Source: Verrucomicrobiota bacterium (GTDB taxonomy: Bacteria; Verrucomicrobiota; Verrucomicrobiia; Opitutales; Opitutaceae). Taken from it: 47,996 nucleotides of DNA. A model generated the notes under the pieces. The model was not told the DNA's origin, did not search any database, and saw only the letters and a list, made by a program, of their open reading frames with translations. Below, piece after piece: positions 24,294 to 31,624 of the stretch. The position numbers were made by a program, and so were the translations under genes. How positions within the stretch are numbered: the stretch's first letter is position 1; the number at the start of each line of letters is the position of its first letter. The stretch is from the NCBI GenBank assembly GCA_947471035.1, contig CANIWJ010000013.1, positions 1-47,996 on the forward strand, read 5' to 3'.

Positions 24294-24443
24294 TTAGCCC
24301 TTCTTCTCTTCGACCTTCTTTTCGGACTTCGCGTCCTTCTTGCAGTCTTTGCCGCAGCAGCCACCCTTGCAGGCTTCACCGGCATAAGCGGCAACGGCAA
24401 ACGAGGCGACGAGGGAGGCGAGGACGAGGCGGAACAGTTTCAT
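24294..24443 (-). CDS. Small secreted Cys/Lys-rich peptide (49 residues)
   Basis: This frame is too short for ordinary gene lists but has all the marks of a gene. ATG 24443 opens MKLFRLVLASLVASFAVAAY followed by AG, a textbook Sec signal peptide with AYA before the likely cleavage. The mature part is about 28 residues: EACKGGCCGKDC (Cys25, 29, 30, 34) and a Lys/Glu/Asp tail ending in KKG. A strong terminator follows, so it is a separate transcript. CxxxCCxxxC spacing suggests metal or heme binding, or disulfides in the periplasm, but this is inference. I do not recognise a family. A possible homologue class is the short 'MKK...CCGKC' exported peptides found near metal genes. Confidence 0.8.
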   Translation of the reverse strand: MKLFRLVLASLVASFAVAAYAGEACKGGCCGKDCKKDAKSEKKVEEKKG

Positions 24444-24524
24444 AGTAGGGTTAAGGATGTTTTTGGGTTACGGTCACCAATGACCTGCCCCTAAGAAAGA
24501 AGTTCCCCACCGGCACGCAAACCC

Positions 24525-25175
24525 ATGTCCTCATTAACTTCATTCATCTATCGCCTGCTGGGCTGCGTGTTTCCCCGTGAGACCCCGCGCCCGGTCTGGA
24601 ATCTGGCGGCCAGCGCGCTGCTCATGTTGGGACTGATTGTCTGGTCCGAGCCGTATTTCAAAGTCTCTCTCGACGACCTCGGATTCGAACCCGGCGTGAT
24701 GCACGGCGTGCACCTCGTCATCCACGAAGCGGGCCACGCCATCCCGATGATGTTCGGCGCGCCGCAGACCTTCGTCGTATTCATGGGCAGCGGCCTGCAA
24801 GTGCTTTTCCCGCTTATGATCGCGGGGGCCTTTTATTTCAAAAACCGCGACGCCTTCGGTGCCGCCGTCTGCCTCTGGTGGGCGGGCCACGCCGCGCTGG
24901 ATGTTGCGCCTTACATCGCCGACGCCCGGGCCCTGGAGTTGCCCCTGCTCGGCGGCGGCACCGGCAAGGAGATCGAAGGCCACGATTGGGAATACCTGCT
25001 CAGTCACTGGCACGCACTGAAACAAGACACCCACATCGCCGCCCAAGTCGCGCTCGCCGGCCGCCTGACCATGGCCGCCGCCTTCGTCTGGGGCCTGGCC
25101 ACCCTCGCCTTCGAAGCTTGGTTTCTCCCTGCCTCGGCCGACCCGCTCGACGCCCCCGCCTCAGACATCAAGTAA
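24525..25175 (+). CDS. M50-like membrane zinc peptidase
   Basis: A 216-residue membrane protein with about four hydrophobic segments (near 25-42, 85-103, 110-130, 185-205). The HEAGH motif in VHLVIHEAGHAIPMMFG (about residues 61-77) is the zinc-binding HExxH of site-2-protease-like peptidases. The Asp in WAGHAALDVAPYIAD (about 119-133) could be the third ligand. This is shorter than classical M50 enzymes, has no PDZ domain and is closest in feel to the M50B-like group; substrate unknown. The ATG at 24525 is used. The last codons, ATC AAG TAA, lie within the conserved palindrome, so the repeat supplies the stop codon. Confidence 0.7.
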   Translation: MSSLTSFIYRLLGCVFPRETPRPVWNLAASALLMLGLIVWSEPYFKVSLDDLGFEPGVMHGVHLVIHEAGHAIPMMFGAPQTFVVFMGSGLQVLFPLMIAGAFYFKNRDAFGAAVCLWWAGHAALDVAPYIADARALELPLLGGGTGKEIEGHDWEYLLSHWHALKQDTHIAAQVALAGRLTMAAAFVWGLATLAFEAWFLPASADPLDAPASDIK

Positions 25176-25190
25176 CCTATTGGGTTACTT
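25170..25190. repeat. Interspersed palindrome, copy 3 of 5 (carries a stop codon)
   Basis: Same arms AAGTAACC/GGTTACTT with a TATTG loop; here the symmetry extends two more bases (TC on the left, GA on the right, 25168-25192). The flanks contain GCCCC on the left and GGGGC on the right. The first arm contains the TAA stop of the M50-like gene (25173-25175). It is in a convergent region with the PEP-CTERM gene at 25349. Confidence 0.9.
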
Positions 25191-25348
25191 GATCCGGAAA
25201 CGGGGCGCTTTTCCTAAAGAGGCAGGAGCAGTCGTGCCCGCCGTCGACCCCAGTCGCCGGACCGTAGCTCAAGACGACTGATCCTCCGCACCACGCCGAC
25301 TAAAACGCACTCGACTGACGGAGATGGATCCCGCCGGTAAAATCGGGC

Positions 25349-26005
25349 TTATCTACGACGATTCCGCCTGGATGCCCAAGCGCAGACCAAGACCGTGGCA
25401 CCAGCCAGATAGCCGGATGTCATGGGCTCAGGAATGGCGACCGCAGAAAGCTCAAACTGGCCATTACCCACGCCGGGGGTGAGGCCACCCGTCCAGCCGG
25501 CATAAGCCTCCACTCCGCGGTTCGTGGTGCTCCAATTGACCGTGCCTCCCGAGGACTGGGCCGCATTCAGCCGGAAATAAAGCTGCCCGGATTGGCCTGA
25601 AGAGAAACCCAGCCCCGCCCCGCTCAAATCAAAGAGGTAATCTGAAATATTATTCACCGCACCGTTGTTATAGGTGTTGGTGCCGGTAACGGAAGTGCCC
25701 GCATCATCCGCCAAAGAAAACTTGAGCGAAAGGGCGGTGATGGGGCTTACGAGGGATGTATTGTATATCCGAAACTTTACGCTCTCGAACTGGCCTGCGT
25801 ATGCAGCGGTCCAAGTGATGCTAAAGTTAGCCGAGGCACTGATCGGGGCCCCGGTAAAATCACTCGCGCCCCCAATCTGATTGAGGACGGCTTCGCCTCG
25901 CGCCGGGCTCACCGCAAACATCAAGCCTGCGAAAACAAGATTTGCGACCGTCAGTATTTTTCCAACGGCTTTCCGCACCCTGGAGGGAATCAGAATGGTT
26001 TTCAT
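25349..26005 (-). CDS. Small PEP-CTERM exported protein
   Basis: A 218-residue exported protein. A signal peptide (about residues 1-36, ILTVANLVFAGLMFAVSPARG) is followed by a beta-rich domain with few charged residues: FSITWTAAYAGQFESVKFRI, then SLKFSLADDAG and LYFRLNAAQSSGG. The C-terminus is AIPEPMTSGYLAGATVLVCA followed by RRNRRR, a PEP-CTERM signal for exosortase sorting. It is not a paralogue of the two large proteins at 1763 and 4397: there are no strand repeats and no MKSVS start. Function of the beta domain is unknown. Base composition is lower in GC than the neighbours, as with the other PEP-CTERM genes. Confidence 0.88.
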   Translation of the reverse strand: MKTILIPSRVRKAVGKILTVANLVFAGLMFAVSPARGEAVLNQIGGASDFTGAPISASANFSITWTAAYAGQFESVKFRIYNTSLVSPITALSLKFSLADDAGTSVTGTNTYNNGAVNNISDYLFDLSGAGLGFSSGQSGQLYFRLNAAQSSGGTVNWSTTNRGVEAYAGWTGGLTPGVGNGQFELSAVAIPEPMTSGYLAGATVLVCAWASRRNRRR

Positions 26006-26142
26006 CCGCTGACACCTAAAAGAGTAATCACCTTAAAAACAGCTTAACTTCATAAAAATCCGGGAGCACGAAAACTGGCGCCGCCGTCCAACTTCAAGGT
26101 TGGCTGTTCGCCCGCCTCCCCTTCGATGTCGCCACCCGCACC

Positions 26143-27990
26143 GTGCCGTCCCTCGAAGAACTTCTCCACACCCTCAGCACCACCTTCGGCTACGACGAGT
26201 TCCGCCCGCTCCAACGCGAGATCATCGAAACCACTCTGGCCGGCCGCGATGTCTTTGCCCTCCTTCCCACCGGCGGCGGCAAGTCGATGTGTTTCCAGCT
26301 TCCCGCCCTCCACCGCGCCGGTCTCACCGTGGTCGTTTCCCCGCTCATCGCCCTGATGAAAGATCAGGTGGACCAGCTCCAGGCCGCCGGCGTCGCCGCC
26401 ACCTTTCTTAACTCCTCCCTCGACTCCGCCACCGCCCGCTCCCGTCTCGCCGGCCTGCACCGTGGAGAATTTCGCCTCCTCTACGTCGCGCCCGAACGAC
26501 TAATGCTGGACAACTGGAAGGAAAACCTCCGCACCTGGAACGTGCAGTGCCTCGCCATCGACGAGGCCCACTGCGTCTCCGAATGGGGCCACGACTTTCG
26601 CCCCGAGTATCGCCAGATCGCTCAGCTCCGCGACCTCCTGCCCGAGATCCCCATCATCGCCCTCACCGCCACCGCCACCGAGCGCGTGCGCGAGGACATC
26701 GTCAAACACCTGCGCCTGCGCGACCCCGCCGTTTTCGTCGCCTCCTTCAACCGCCCCAACCTCACCTACAAGGTCCTCGCCAAAGACGAGCCCCTCAAAC
26801 AGATCATCGACTGGGTAAAGAAACGCGAAGACGAATCCGGCATCGTTTACTGCGCCTCCCGCGCCACCGCCGAGCGCGTCGCCGAATCCCTCGCCGGCCG
26901 GGGCTACGCCGCCCGCCCCTACCACGCCGGACTGGACACCGCCGAACGCGCCCGCAACCAGGAGCTTTTCCTGCGCGACGAGACCAAAATCATGTGCGCC
27001 ACCATCGCCTTCGGCATGGGCATCAACAAACCCAACGTCCGCTGGGTCATCCACTACGACCTGCCCAAAAACATCGAGGGCTACTACCAGGAAACGGGCC
27101 GCGCCGGGCGCGACGGCCTGCCCGGCGACTGCCTGCTGCTCTTCAGCGGCGGCGACATCGCCAAACAAACCCACTTTCTCGACGAGATCACCGACGCCGT
27201 CGAACAACAGCGCGCCCGCAACCAGCTGCGCCTCATGGCCCACTACGCCGAGAGCACCGGCTGCCGCCGCCGCGAACTGCTCGCCTACTTCGCCGAGACC
27301 TTCCCGCTCGATAACTGCGCCGCCTGCGACAACTGCAACGAACCGCGCGACACCTACGACGGCACCCTCCACGCCCAGAAATTCCTCTCCTGCGTTTACC
27401 GCTGCCGCCAGGCCTCCCGCTTCGGCGTCGGCCTCAACCACGTCGTCGAGGTCCTGGTCGGCGCGAAGACCGAAAAAGTCCTCAAATGGGGCCACGACCG
27501 CCTCACCACCTACGGTATCGGCGGCGATCTCCCCCGCCACCATTGGGCCGCCATCGGCCGCGAACTCCAGCGCCTCGGCTTCGTCGCCCCCGGCGAAGGC
27601 GAATACCCCACCCTCGAGCTCACCGCCGCCGGCCTCGACGTGCTCAAAACCCGCCGCCCCATCACCCTGACCAAACCCTCCGACCAAACGCCCAAGGCCA
27701 AACGCACGCCGATCCGCCGCGATGGCGATGTCGAATGCGACGAGATCCTGCTCGGCGAACTCAAAAAACTTCGCAAGCGCCTCGCCGACGAGCGCGAGGT
27801 CCCGGCGTATGTTATTTTCGGGGACAAAACCCTCCGCCAGATGGCCCGCGAATACCCCGCCCGCGAAGCCGACATGCACGGCATCTTCGGCATGGGCGAA
27901 AAGAAGCGCGAAGAGTTCGGCTCTACCTTCGCAAAGTTCATCGCCGATTTTCTAGATGCCAATCCACGTCAGGCGTTTGCAGATCTTTAA
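26143..27990 (+). CDS. recQ: ATP-dependent DNA helicase RecQ
   Basis: A 615-residue superfamily 2 helicase that unwinds DNA 3'-5' in recombination and repair. Walker A is LLPTGGGKSMCFQLPALH (about residues 39-56), the DEAH box with its RecQ-specific extension is AIDEAHCVSEWGHDFRPEYR (about 140-159), and motif VI is YYQETGRAGRDGLPGDCLLL. The RecQ zinc-binding part has CRRRELLAYFAE and CAACDNC (about 370-398), then the winged helix and a C-terminal HRDC domain (ELKKLRKRLADEREVPAYVI and FGMGEKKREEFG). The normal length (about 600) is complete. It starts at GTG 26143; no upstream in-frame ATG exists. Confidence 0.95.
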   Translation: MPSLEELLHTLSTTFGYDEFRPLQREIIETTLAGRDVFALLPTGGGKSMCFQLPALHRAGLTVVVSPLIALMKDQVDQLQAAGVAATFLNSSLDSATARSRLAGLHRGEFRLLYVAPERLMLDNWKENLRTWNVQCLAIDEAHCVSEWGHDFRPEYRQIAQLRDLLPEIPIIALTATATERVREDIVKHLRLRDPAVFVASFNRPNLTYKVLAKDEPLKQIIDWVKKREDESGIVYCASRATAERVAESLAGRGYAARPYHAGLDTAERARNQELFLRDETKIMCATIAFGMGINKPNVRWVIHYDLPKNIEGYYQETGRAGRDGLPGDCLLLFSGGDIAKQTHFLDEITDAVEQQRARNQLRLMAHYAESTGCRRRELLAYFAETFPLDNCAACDNCNEPRDTYDGTLHAQKFLSCVYRCRQASRFGVGLNHVVEVLVGAKTEKVLKWGHDRLTTYGIGGDLPRHHWAAIGRELQRLGFVAPGEGEYPTLELTAAGLDVLKTRRPITLTKPSDQTPKAKRTPIRRDGDVECDEILLGELKKLRKRLADEREVPAYVIFGDKTLRQMAREYPAREADMHGIFGMGEKKREEFGSTFAKFIADFLDANPRQAFADL

Positions 27991-28110
27991 ACCGCTGGTG
28001 TTAACCCGTATAAACCGTGCTAATGGGGTGAATACCTTGTCCTCCTAAGGACAGGTCCCGATTACCAAAAACCCGAATTACGACGATACTATAAACAGTC
28101 CCACTTAGCT

Positions 28111-28398
28111 ATGCTAAGGCTGTTCGTCATTCTGGTAGTTTTCGTCCCGCTGGTCCTCGCCTCGACCCCCAGCTACCGACTGGATGTGAAGATCGGCGAC
28201 AAACTGACCACAATGAATAACGGGGTCGTGAGCACCTACTACATTCAAGGCGTCGAACCGGGAGACGAGCGCTACGTGGTTTTCTGCATGAAAACCAACG
28301 GCCAATACCTGATGGATAAGAAGTACATCCAACAGCACATCGTCATGCTGGAGCGTAAACTGAAGCCGATCTACGTGAGCCAAAACCTATCCAGATAA
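28111..28398 (+). CDS. Small exported protein of unknown function
   Basis: A 95-residue protein. The N-terminal LFVILVVFVPLVLASTPS is a signal peptide or single membrane anchor. The remainder is about 75 residues of mixed composition: YRLDVKIGDKLTTMNNGVVS, then VEPGDERYVVFCMKTNGQYL and a basic end with QQHIVMLERKLKPIYVSQN. One Cys (in VFCMK) is present. No known domain is recognised. The sequence just upstream (28040-28060) contains a small hairpin (ACCTTGTCCT against AGGACAGGT) that might act on expression. It is convergent with cobO, 13 bp apart. Base composition is lower in GC than the flanking genes. Confidence 0.6.
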   Translation: MLRLFVILVVFVPLVLASTPSYRLDVKIGDKLTTMNNGVVSTYYIQGVEPGDERYVVFCMKTNGQYLMDKKYIQQHIVMLERKLKPIYVSQNLSR

Positions 28399-28411
28399 CG
28401 CCACCGCCCGC

Positions 28412-29020
28412 CTAAAACTCGATGCCCGCCTGCGCCGGCACGCCGACATCGAACGGGTGTTTGATCATGCGCATCTCGGTCACGAGATCCGCCAGCTCGA
28501 TCATCTCGGGCTTCGCCCCGCGCCCGGTCACCACCACGTGCAGGTCAGCCCGCTTGACCTTCAGTGCCTCAACTATTTCCGCCACTGGCAAGTAGTCGAG
28601 CTGCAGCACGACGTTGAGCTCATCCAGCAACACAAAATCCAGCTCCGGATCGGCCAGATGTTCCAGCGCCCGCGCCCAACCCGCGCGGCAGCACGCGATG
28701 TCCGCCGCCTTGTCCTGCGTGTCCCAGGTAAACCCCTCGCCGTAGTGGTCCCAGCTAAGCAGCGGCCCGCGCAGCAAACGCTCCACGTGGTCGTTGCTGG
28801 CCTTGATGAACTGCACCACCGCCGCCTTGCGCCCGTGCGCGAGCTGGCGCGCCAGCATGCCGAAAGCCGCGCTAGTCTTCCCTTTGCCATCGCCGGTGTG
28901 GCAGATGATCAACCCGCGCCGGTCCTTGGCCGCGCTCGTCTTGGCCCGCATTTCCTCCTGCAACTCGCGCATGCGCTCACGATGCTCGGCCTCGGTCTCG
29001 GTTTGGTAGCTTTTCGTCAT
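28412..29020 (-). CDS. cobO: Cob(I)yrinic acid a,c-diamide adenosyltransferase
   Basis: A 202-residue CobO/BtuR-type enzyme that adds the 5'-deoxyadenosyl group from ATP to cobalt(I) corrinoid. The P-loop is LIICHTGDGKGKTSAAFGML (about residues 38-57). Family blocks follow: VVQFIKASNDHVERLL, then FVLLDELNVVLQLDYLPV and VVVTGRGAKPEMIELADLVT with EMRMIKHPFDVGVPAQAGIE at the end. The ATG at 29020 overlaps the stop of the upstream btuD gene by ATGA, so translation is coupled. It is the last gene of the B12 uptake operon and would turn imported corrinoid into adenosylcobalamin. Confidence 0.93.
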   Translation of the reverse strand: MTKSYQTETEAEHRERMRELQEEMRAKTSAAKDRRGLIICHTGDGKGKTSAAFGMLARQLAHGRKAAVVQFIKASNDHVERLLRGPLLSWDHYGEGFTWDTQDKAADIACCRAGWARALEHLADPELDFVLLDELNVVLQLDYLPVAEIVEALKVKRADLHVVVTGRGAKPEMIELADLVTEMRMIKHPFDVGVPAQAGIEF

Positions 29021-29739
29021 AAAAACAAAGTCAGGCCCGGCTCGACCCGTGCGGTCACGCCAAATACCTCGCGCATCAAGTCCGGGGTCAATACCGCCTC
29101 GGGAGCCCCCGCCGCCCGCAGGCGACCTTCGTGCAACACCACCACCTCGTCGAGACAGTGCGCCACCCGCAGATCGTGCAGCGAAAACACCAGCGTGCGC
29201 CCGCCGCGCGTCAGCTCGCGGCCCAGCATCAGCGTCTCCAACCCATGCCGCGGATCGAGCGCCGCCAGCGGCTCATCCCACAGCTGCAAGCCCGCCCCCG
29301 TTGCCCAGGCTCGTGCCAGCAACACCCGGTGGCGCTCGCCGCCCGACAGCCGGTTGACCGGCCGGTCCGCGATGCGCTCCAAATCAAACCGCGCCAGCGC
29401 CTCGGCCACGCCCGCCGTGTCGTCGCCGTGCGCGTAACGTCCCTGCCCCACCACCGCGCGGACCGAAAAACCAAACTCGAAACGCGCCTCCTGCGGCACC
29501 CACGCCGCTCGCCGTCCGCGCTCGATCACCGGAATGCCCGCCAACCGCTCGCCCGACCAAAATACGTCACCGCCCGCCGCCGGTGGCAACAGTCCCGCCG
29601 CCACCGAGAGCAGAGTGGATTTGCCCGAGCCATTGGGCCCGACCAGCCCCACCATTTTGCCCGGTGCAAACTCTAGGCTCAGGGCGTGTAAACGCCCGGG
29701 CACCGCCACATTTTTCAAACTCAACGCACCCGCGCTCAT
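29017..29739 (-). CDS. btuD: Cobalamin-type ABC transporter ATP-binding protein
   Basis: A 240-residue ABC ATPase. Walker A is LVGPNGSGKSTLLSVAAGLL, the signature is RLSGGERHRVLLARAWATG, and the Walker B region is LQLWDEPLAALDPRHGLETL, in which the usual D-E follows LW. FSLHDLRVAHCLDEVVVLHE holds the switch His. The start at ATG 29739 (MSAGALSLKNV) overlaps the stop of the permease gene as ATGA and has GGAGGAG just before it, which is why the farther Met (29763) was not chosen. It pairs with the FecCD-type permease and binding protein upstream and powers import of B12 across the inner membrane. Confidence 0.9.
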   Translation of the reverse strand: MSAGALSLKNVAVPGRLHALSLEFAPGKMVGLVGPNGSGKSTLLSVAAGLLPPAAGGDVFWSGERLAGIPVIERGRRAAWVPQEARFEFGFSVRAVVGQGRYAHGDDTAGVAEALARFDLERIADRPVNRLSGGERHRVLLARAWATGAGLQLWDEPLAALDPRHGLETLMLGRELTRGGRTLVFSLHDLRVAHCLDEVVVLHEGRLRAAGAPEAVLTPDLMREVFGVTARVEPGLTLFL

Positions 29740-30716
29740 CGCTCCTCCCTCCGCAATAACCACAAGAAAAACGGCCCGCCCACCAACGCCGTGACAATGC
29801 CCAACCGCAACCCGCCCGCCGCTCGACCCAGCAAATCACACCCCACCACAAACGCCGCCCCCGCCACCAGCGACAAGGGCACCAACCGCCGGTGCTCCGG
29901 CCCGACCAGCAGTCGCAGAATGTGCGGCACGATCAAACCCACGAACCCCACCGTTCCCGCCGCCGCCGTCGCCAGCGCGGTCAGCACGGTGGAAAGCCCG
30001 AGCAGCCACCGCCGCACCCGCCGCACATCGACGCCCAGACTCTGCGCCTCCGCCGCGCCCAGGCTGAGCAAATCCATCGGACGCCCCAGCGGCAGCAAAA
30101 GCGCGCCCGCCAGCAGTATCGGCGTGGCCATGACGACGTGCTCCCAGGTCCGGTCCTCCAGTCCGCCCAGCAGCCAGAACAGCACCTGCGCGGTGCGTTC
30201 ATACGTGGTCGTATGCGCGGAGAGCACGTAGCTCGTCACCGCGCCGAGCATCGCGTTTAGAGCCACGCCCGCGAGTAACAAGCGCTCCGTGCTCGCGCCT
30301 CGCCGCGCCAGCATAAGCACCGCGCCGGTCGCGACCAAGGCGCCCGCCACCGCCATCAAAGGCACGGTTAACAGTGAGAAACCTACCCACCCGAAGCCGA
30401 TCGCCACCACCGCGCCCGCCGCCCCGCCCGCGCTCACCCCGAGCAATCCGGGACTGGCCAGGCTGTTGCGAAAATACGCCTGCATCACCAGTCCGCTGGC
30501 CGAGAGCGCCGCCCCCACCAGCATTGCCACCAATACCCGCGGCAACCGGATCTGCCAAAGAATCGTCGCCGCCAACTCGTCTCGCCGCAACAAACCATCC
30601 ACCAGCTGCGCGGGTGACAAACGCACGTCGCCCGACGCGAGCGACACCGCCGCCAGTCCGGCCAGCACCGCAGCCGCGACCAACACCAACGGAGTCCTTT
30701 TCGCCCACTCCTTCAT
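29736..30716 (-). CDS. btuC: Cobalamin-type ABC transporter permease (FecCD/BtuC family)
   Basis: A 326-residue permease with about ten membrane segments. Typical blocks are ILWQIRLPRVLVAMLVGAAL (about residues 50-69), GLVMQAYFRNSLASPGLLGV (about 74-93) and LTALATAAAGTVGFVGLIVP with HILRLLVGPEHR (about 230-260). This last region contacts the ATPase. ATG 30716 (MKEWAKRT) is selected because it overlaps the stop of the binding-protein gene as ATGA and follows a GGAGGGA ribosome site. Family members carry iron-siderophores or B12; the riboswitch and cobO make B12 the likely cargo. Confidence 0.9.
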   Translation of the reverse strand: MKEWAKRTPLVLVAAAVLAGLAAVSLASGDVRLSPAQLVDGLLRRDELAATILWQIRLPRVLVAMLVGAALSASGLVMQAYFRNSLASPGLLGVSAGGAAGAVVAIGFGWVGFSLLTVPLMAVAGALVATGAVLMLARRGASTERLLLAGVALNAMLGAVTSYVLSAHTTTYERTAQVLFWLLGGLEDRTWEHVVMATPILLAGALLLPLGRPMDLLSLGAAEAQSLGVDVRRVRRWLLGLSTVLTALATAAAGTVGFVGLIVPHILRLLVGPEHRRLVPLSLVAGAAFVVGCDLLGRAAGGLRLGIVTALVGGPFFLWLLRREER

Positions 30717-31624
30717 TCCGTCCCTCCGCTCGTCCACAGCTGAGGATGCAAAGCCCGCGCCAGCGCCTCATACGCCTCCACCCGCCGGTGGCTGACGCAA
30801 CCCAGCATCCACCCCGGAATCAGCACCGCCCGCCCTTCGCGCACCGCCGGTAAAAAAGAGTAGGGCGGAACCGTCCGGTAACGCGCCACCGCCGCGCCGA
30901 CGTCGCCTTCGCCGGAAAGCACCACTCGCTCCACCGGCCAGCCCAGCAACCGCTCGGTCGGCGGCGCCGCGTGTCCGCGCAGGCCCCCCAGCGTGAAGGC
31001 GAGATTCTCCGCCCCGGCGTGGTCACACAGATCCTGAAACGTGGTGTCCGCCCCGGCGATCACGCCATAGGTCGAGGGGGCGATCACCCGCACCGCCGCC
31101 ACCCCCGCCAGCCGGCCGCGCAGCGCGGCCAGCCGGGCCTGATCCGAAGCCGCCACCTGCTCCGCCCGCGCCACCGCCTCCGGCCCGAGCACGGCGGCGA
31201 GGCGACGCAAAAACGCGTGAACTTCCTCCAGCGTTTTGTAGCGGTCGAAAATCAACACCGGCACCCCGGCGCGCCGCACCTGCTCGACCAGCTCGGCCCG
31301 GCTGTAATCGGCAAACAGCGCCAGCGTGGGGCGATGGCTCAGGATGGTCTCGGCGTCGCCAAGCGTGATTTGTGGATACGCCGCCGCCTCGCGCGCCACC
31401 CCGGAAAACACCGGGTCGCGCGCGAGGTGTGAGAGCGCGGCGATCTGCTCCGGCGCGGCCACCGCCAGCAGCAGCTCGTCTGTGCCCACCGTTTGCGACA
31501 CCACCCGCACCGGCTCGCCGGCCCAAGCAGTCAAGACCCCGCCCGCAAACCACGTCAAAAGCGCGCCGACGCCAACGAAGCGACGGCACGCAAGGCGCAG
31601 ACAGGAATAAATCAAAGCGACCAT
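30713..31624 (-). CDS. btuF: Cobalamin-type ABC transporter substrate-binding protein
   Basis: A 303-residue periplasmic binding protein of the helical-backbone class (BtuF/FhuD). It has a hydrophobic export region (about residues 10-35), then RVVSQTVGTDELLLAVAAPE (about 40), a two-lobe fold joined by a long helix, and typical short blocks such as HRPTLALFADYSRAELVEQV and IDE-type loops. No lipobox Cys is clear, so it may be soluble. The start at ATG 31624 lies inside the last codons of btuB (13-bp overlap). It delivers B12 from the receptor to BtuCD. Confidence 0.85.
   Translation of the reverse strand: MVALIYSCLRLACRRFVGVGALLTWFAGGVLTAWAGEPVRVVSQTVGTDELLLAVAAPEQIAALSHLARDPVFSGVAREAAAYPQITLGDAETILSHRPTLALFADYSRAELVEQVRRAGVPVLIFDRYKTLEEVHAFLRRLAAVLGPEAVARAEQVAASDQARLAALRGRLAGVAAVRVIAPSTYGVIAGADTTFQDLCDHAGAENLAFTLGGLRGHAAPPTERLLGWPVERVVLSGEGDVGAAVARYRTVPPYSFLPAVREGRAVLIPGWMLGCVSHRRVEAYEALARALHPQLWTSGGTE

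Noticed and set aside
24140-24400. 86-codon minus-strand frame overlapping the small secreted peptide.
   Set aside because: It is in a different frame, Arg-rich, and runs through the terminator. The 49-residue frame with a signal peptide is the credible gene.
26500-27879. 459-codon minus-strand frame opposite recQ.
   Set aside because: Shadow frame; RecQ motifs on the other strand are complete.
28040-28062. Hairpin before the small exported gene as a terminator of recQ.
   Set aside because: The stem (ACCTTGTCCT/AGGACAGGT) has a bulge and no T-run, so I did not call a terminator.
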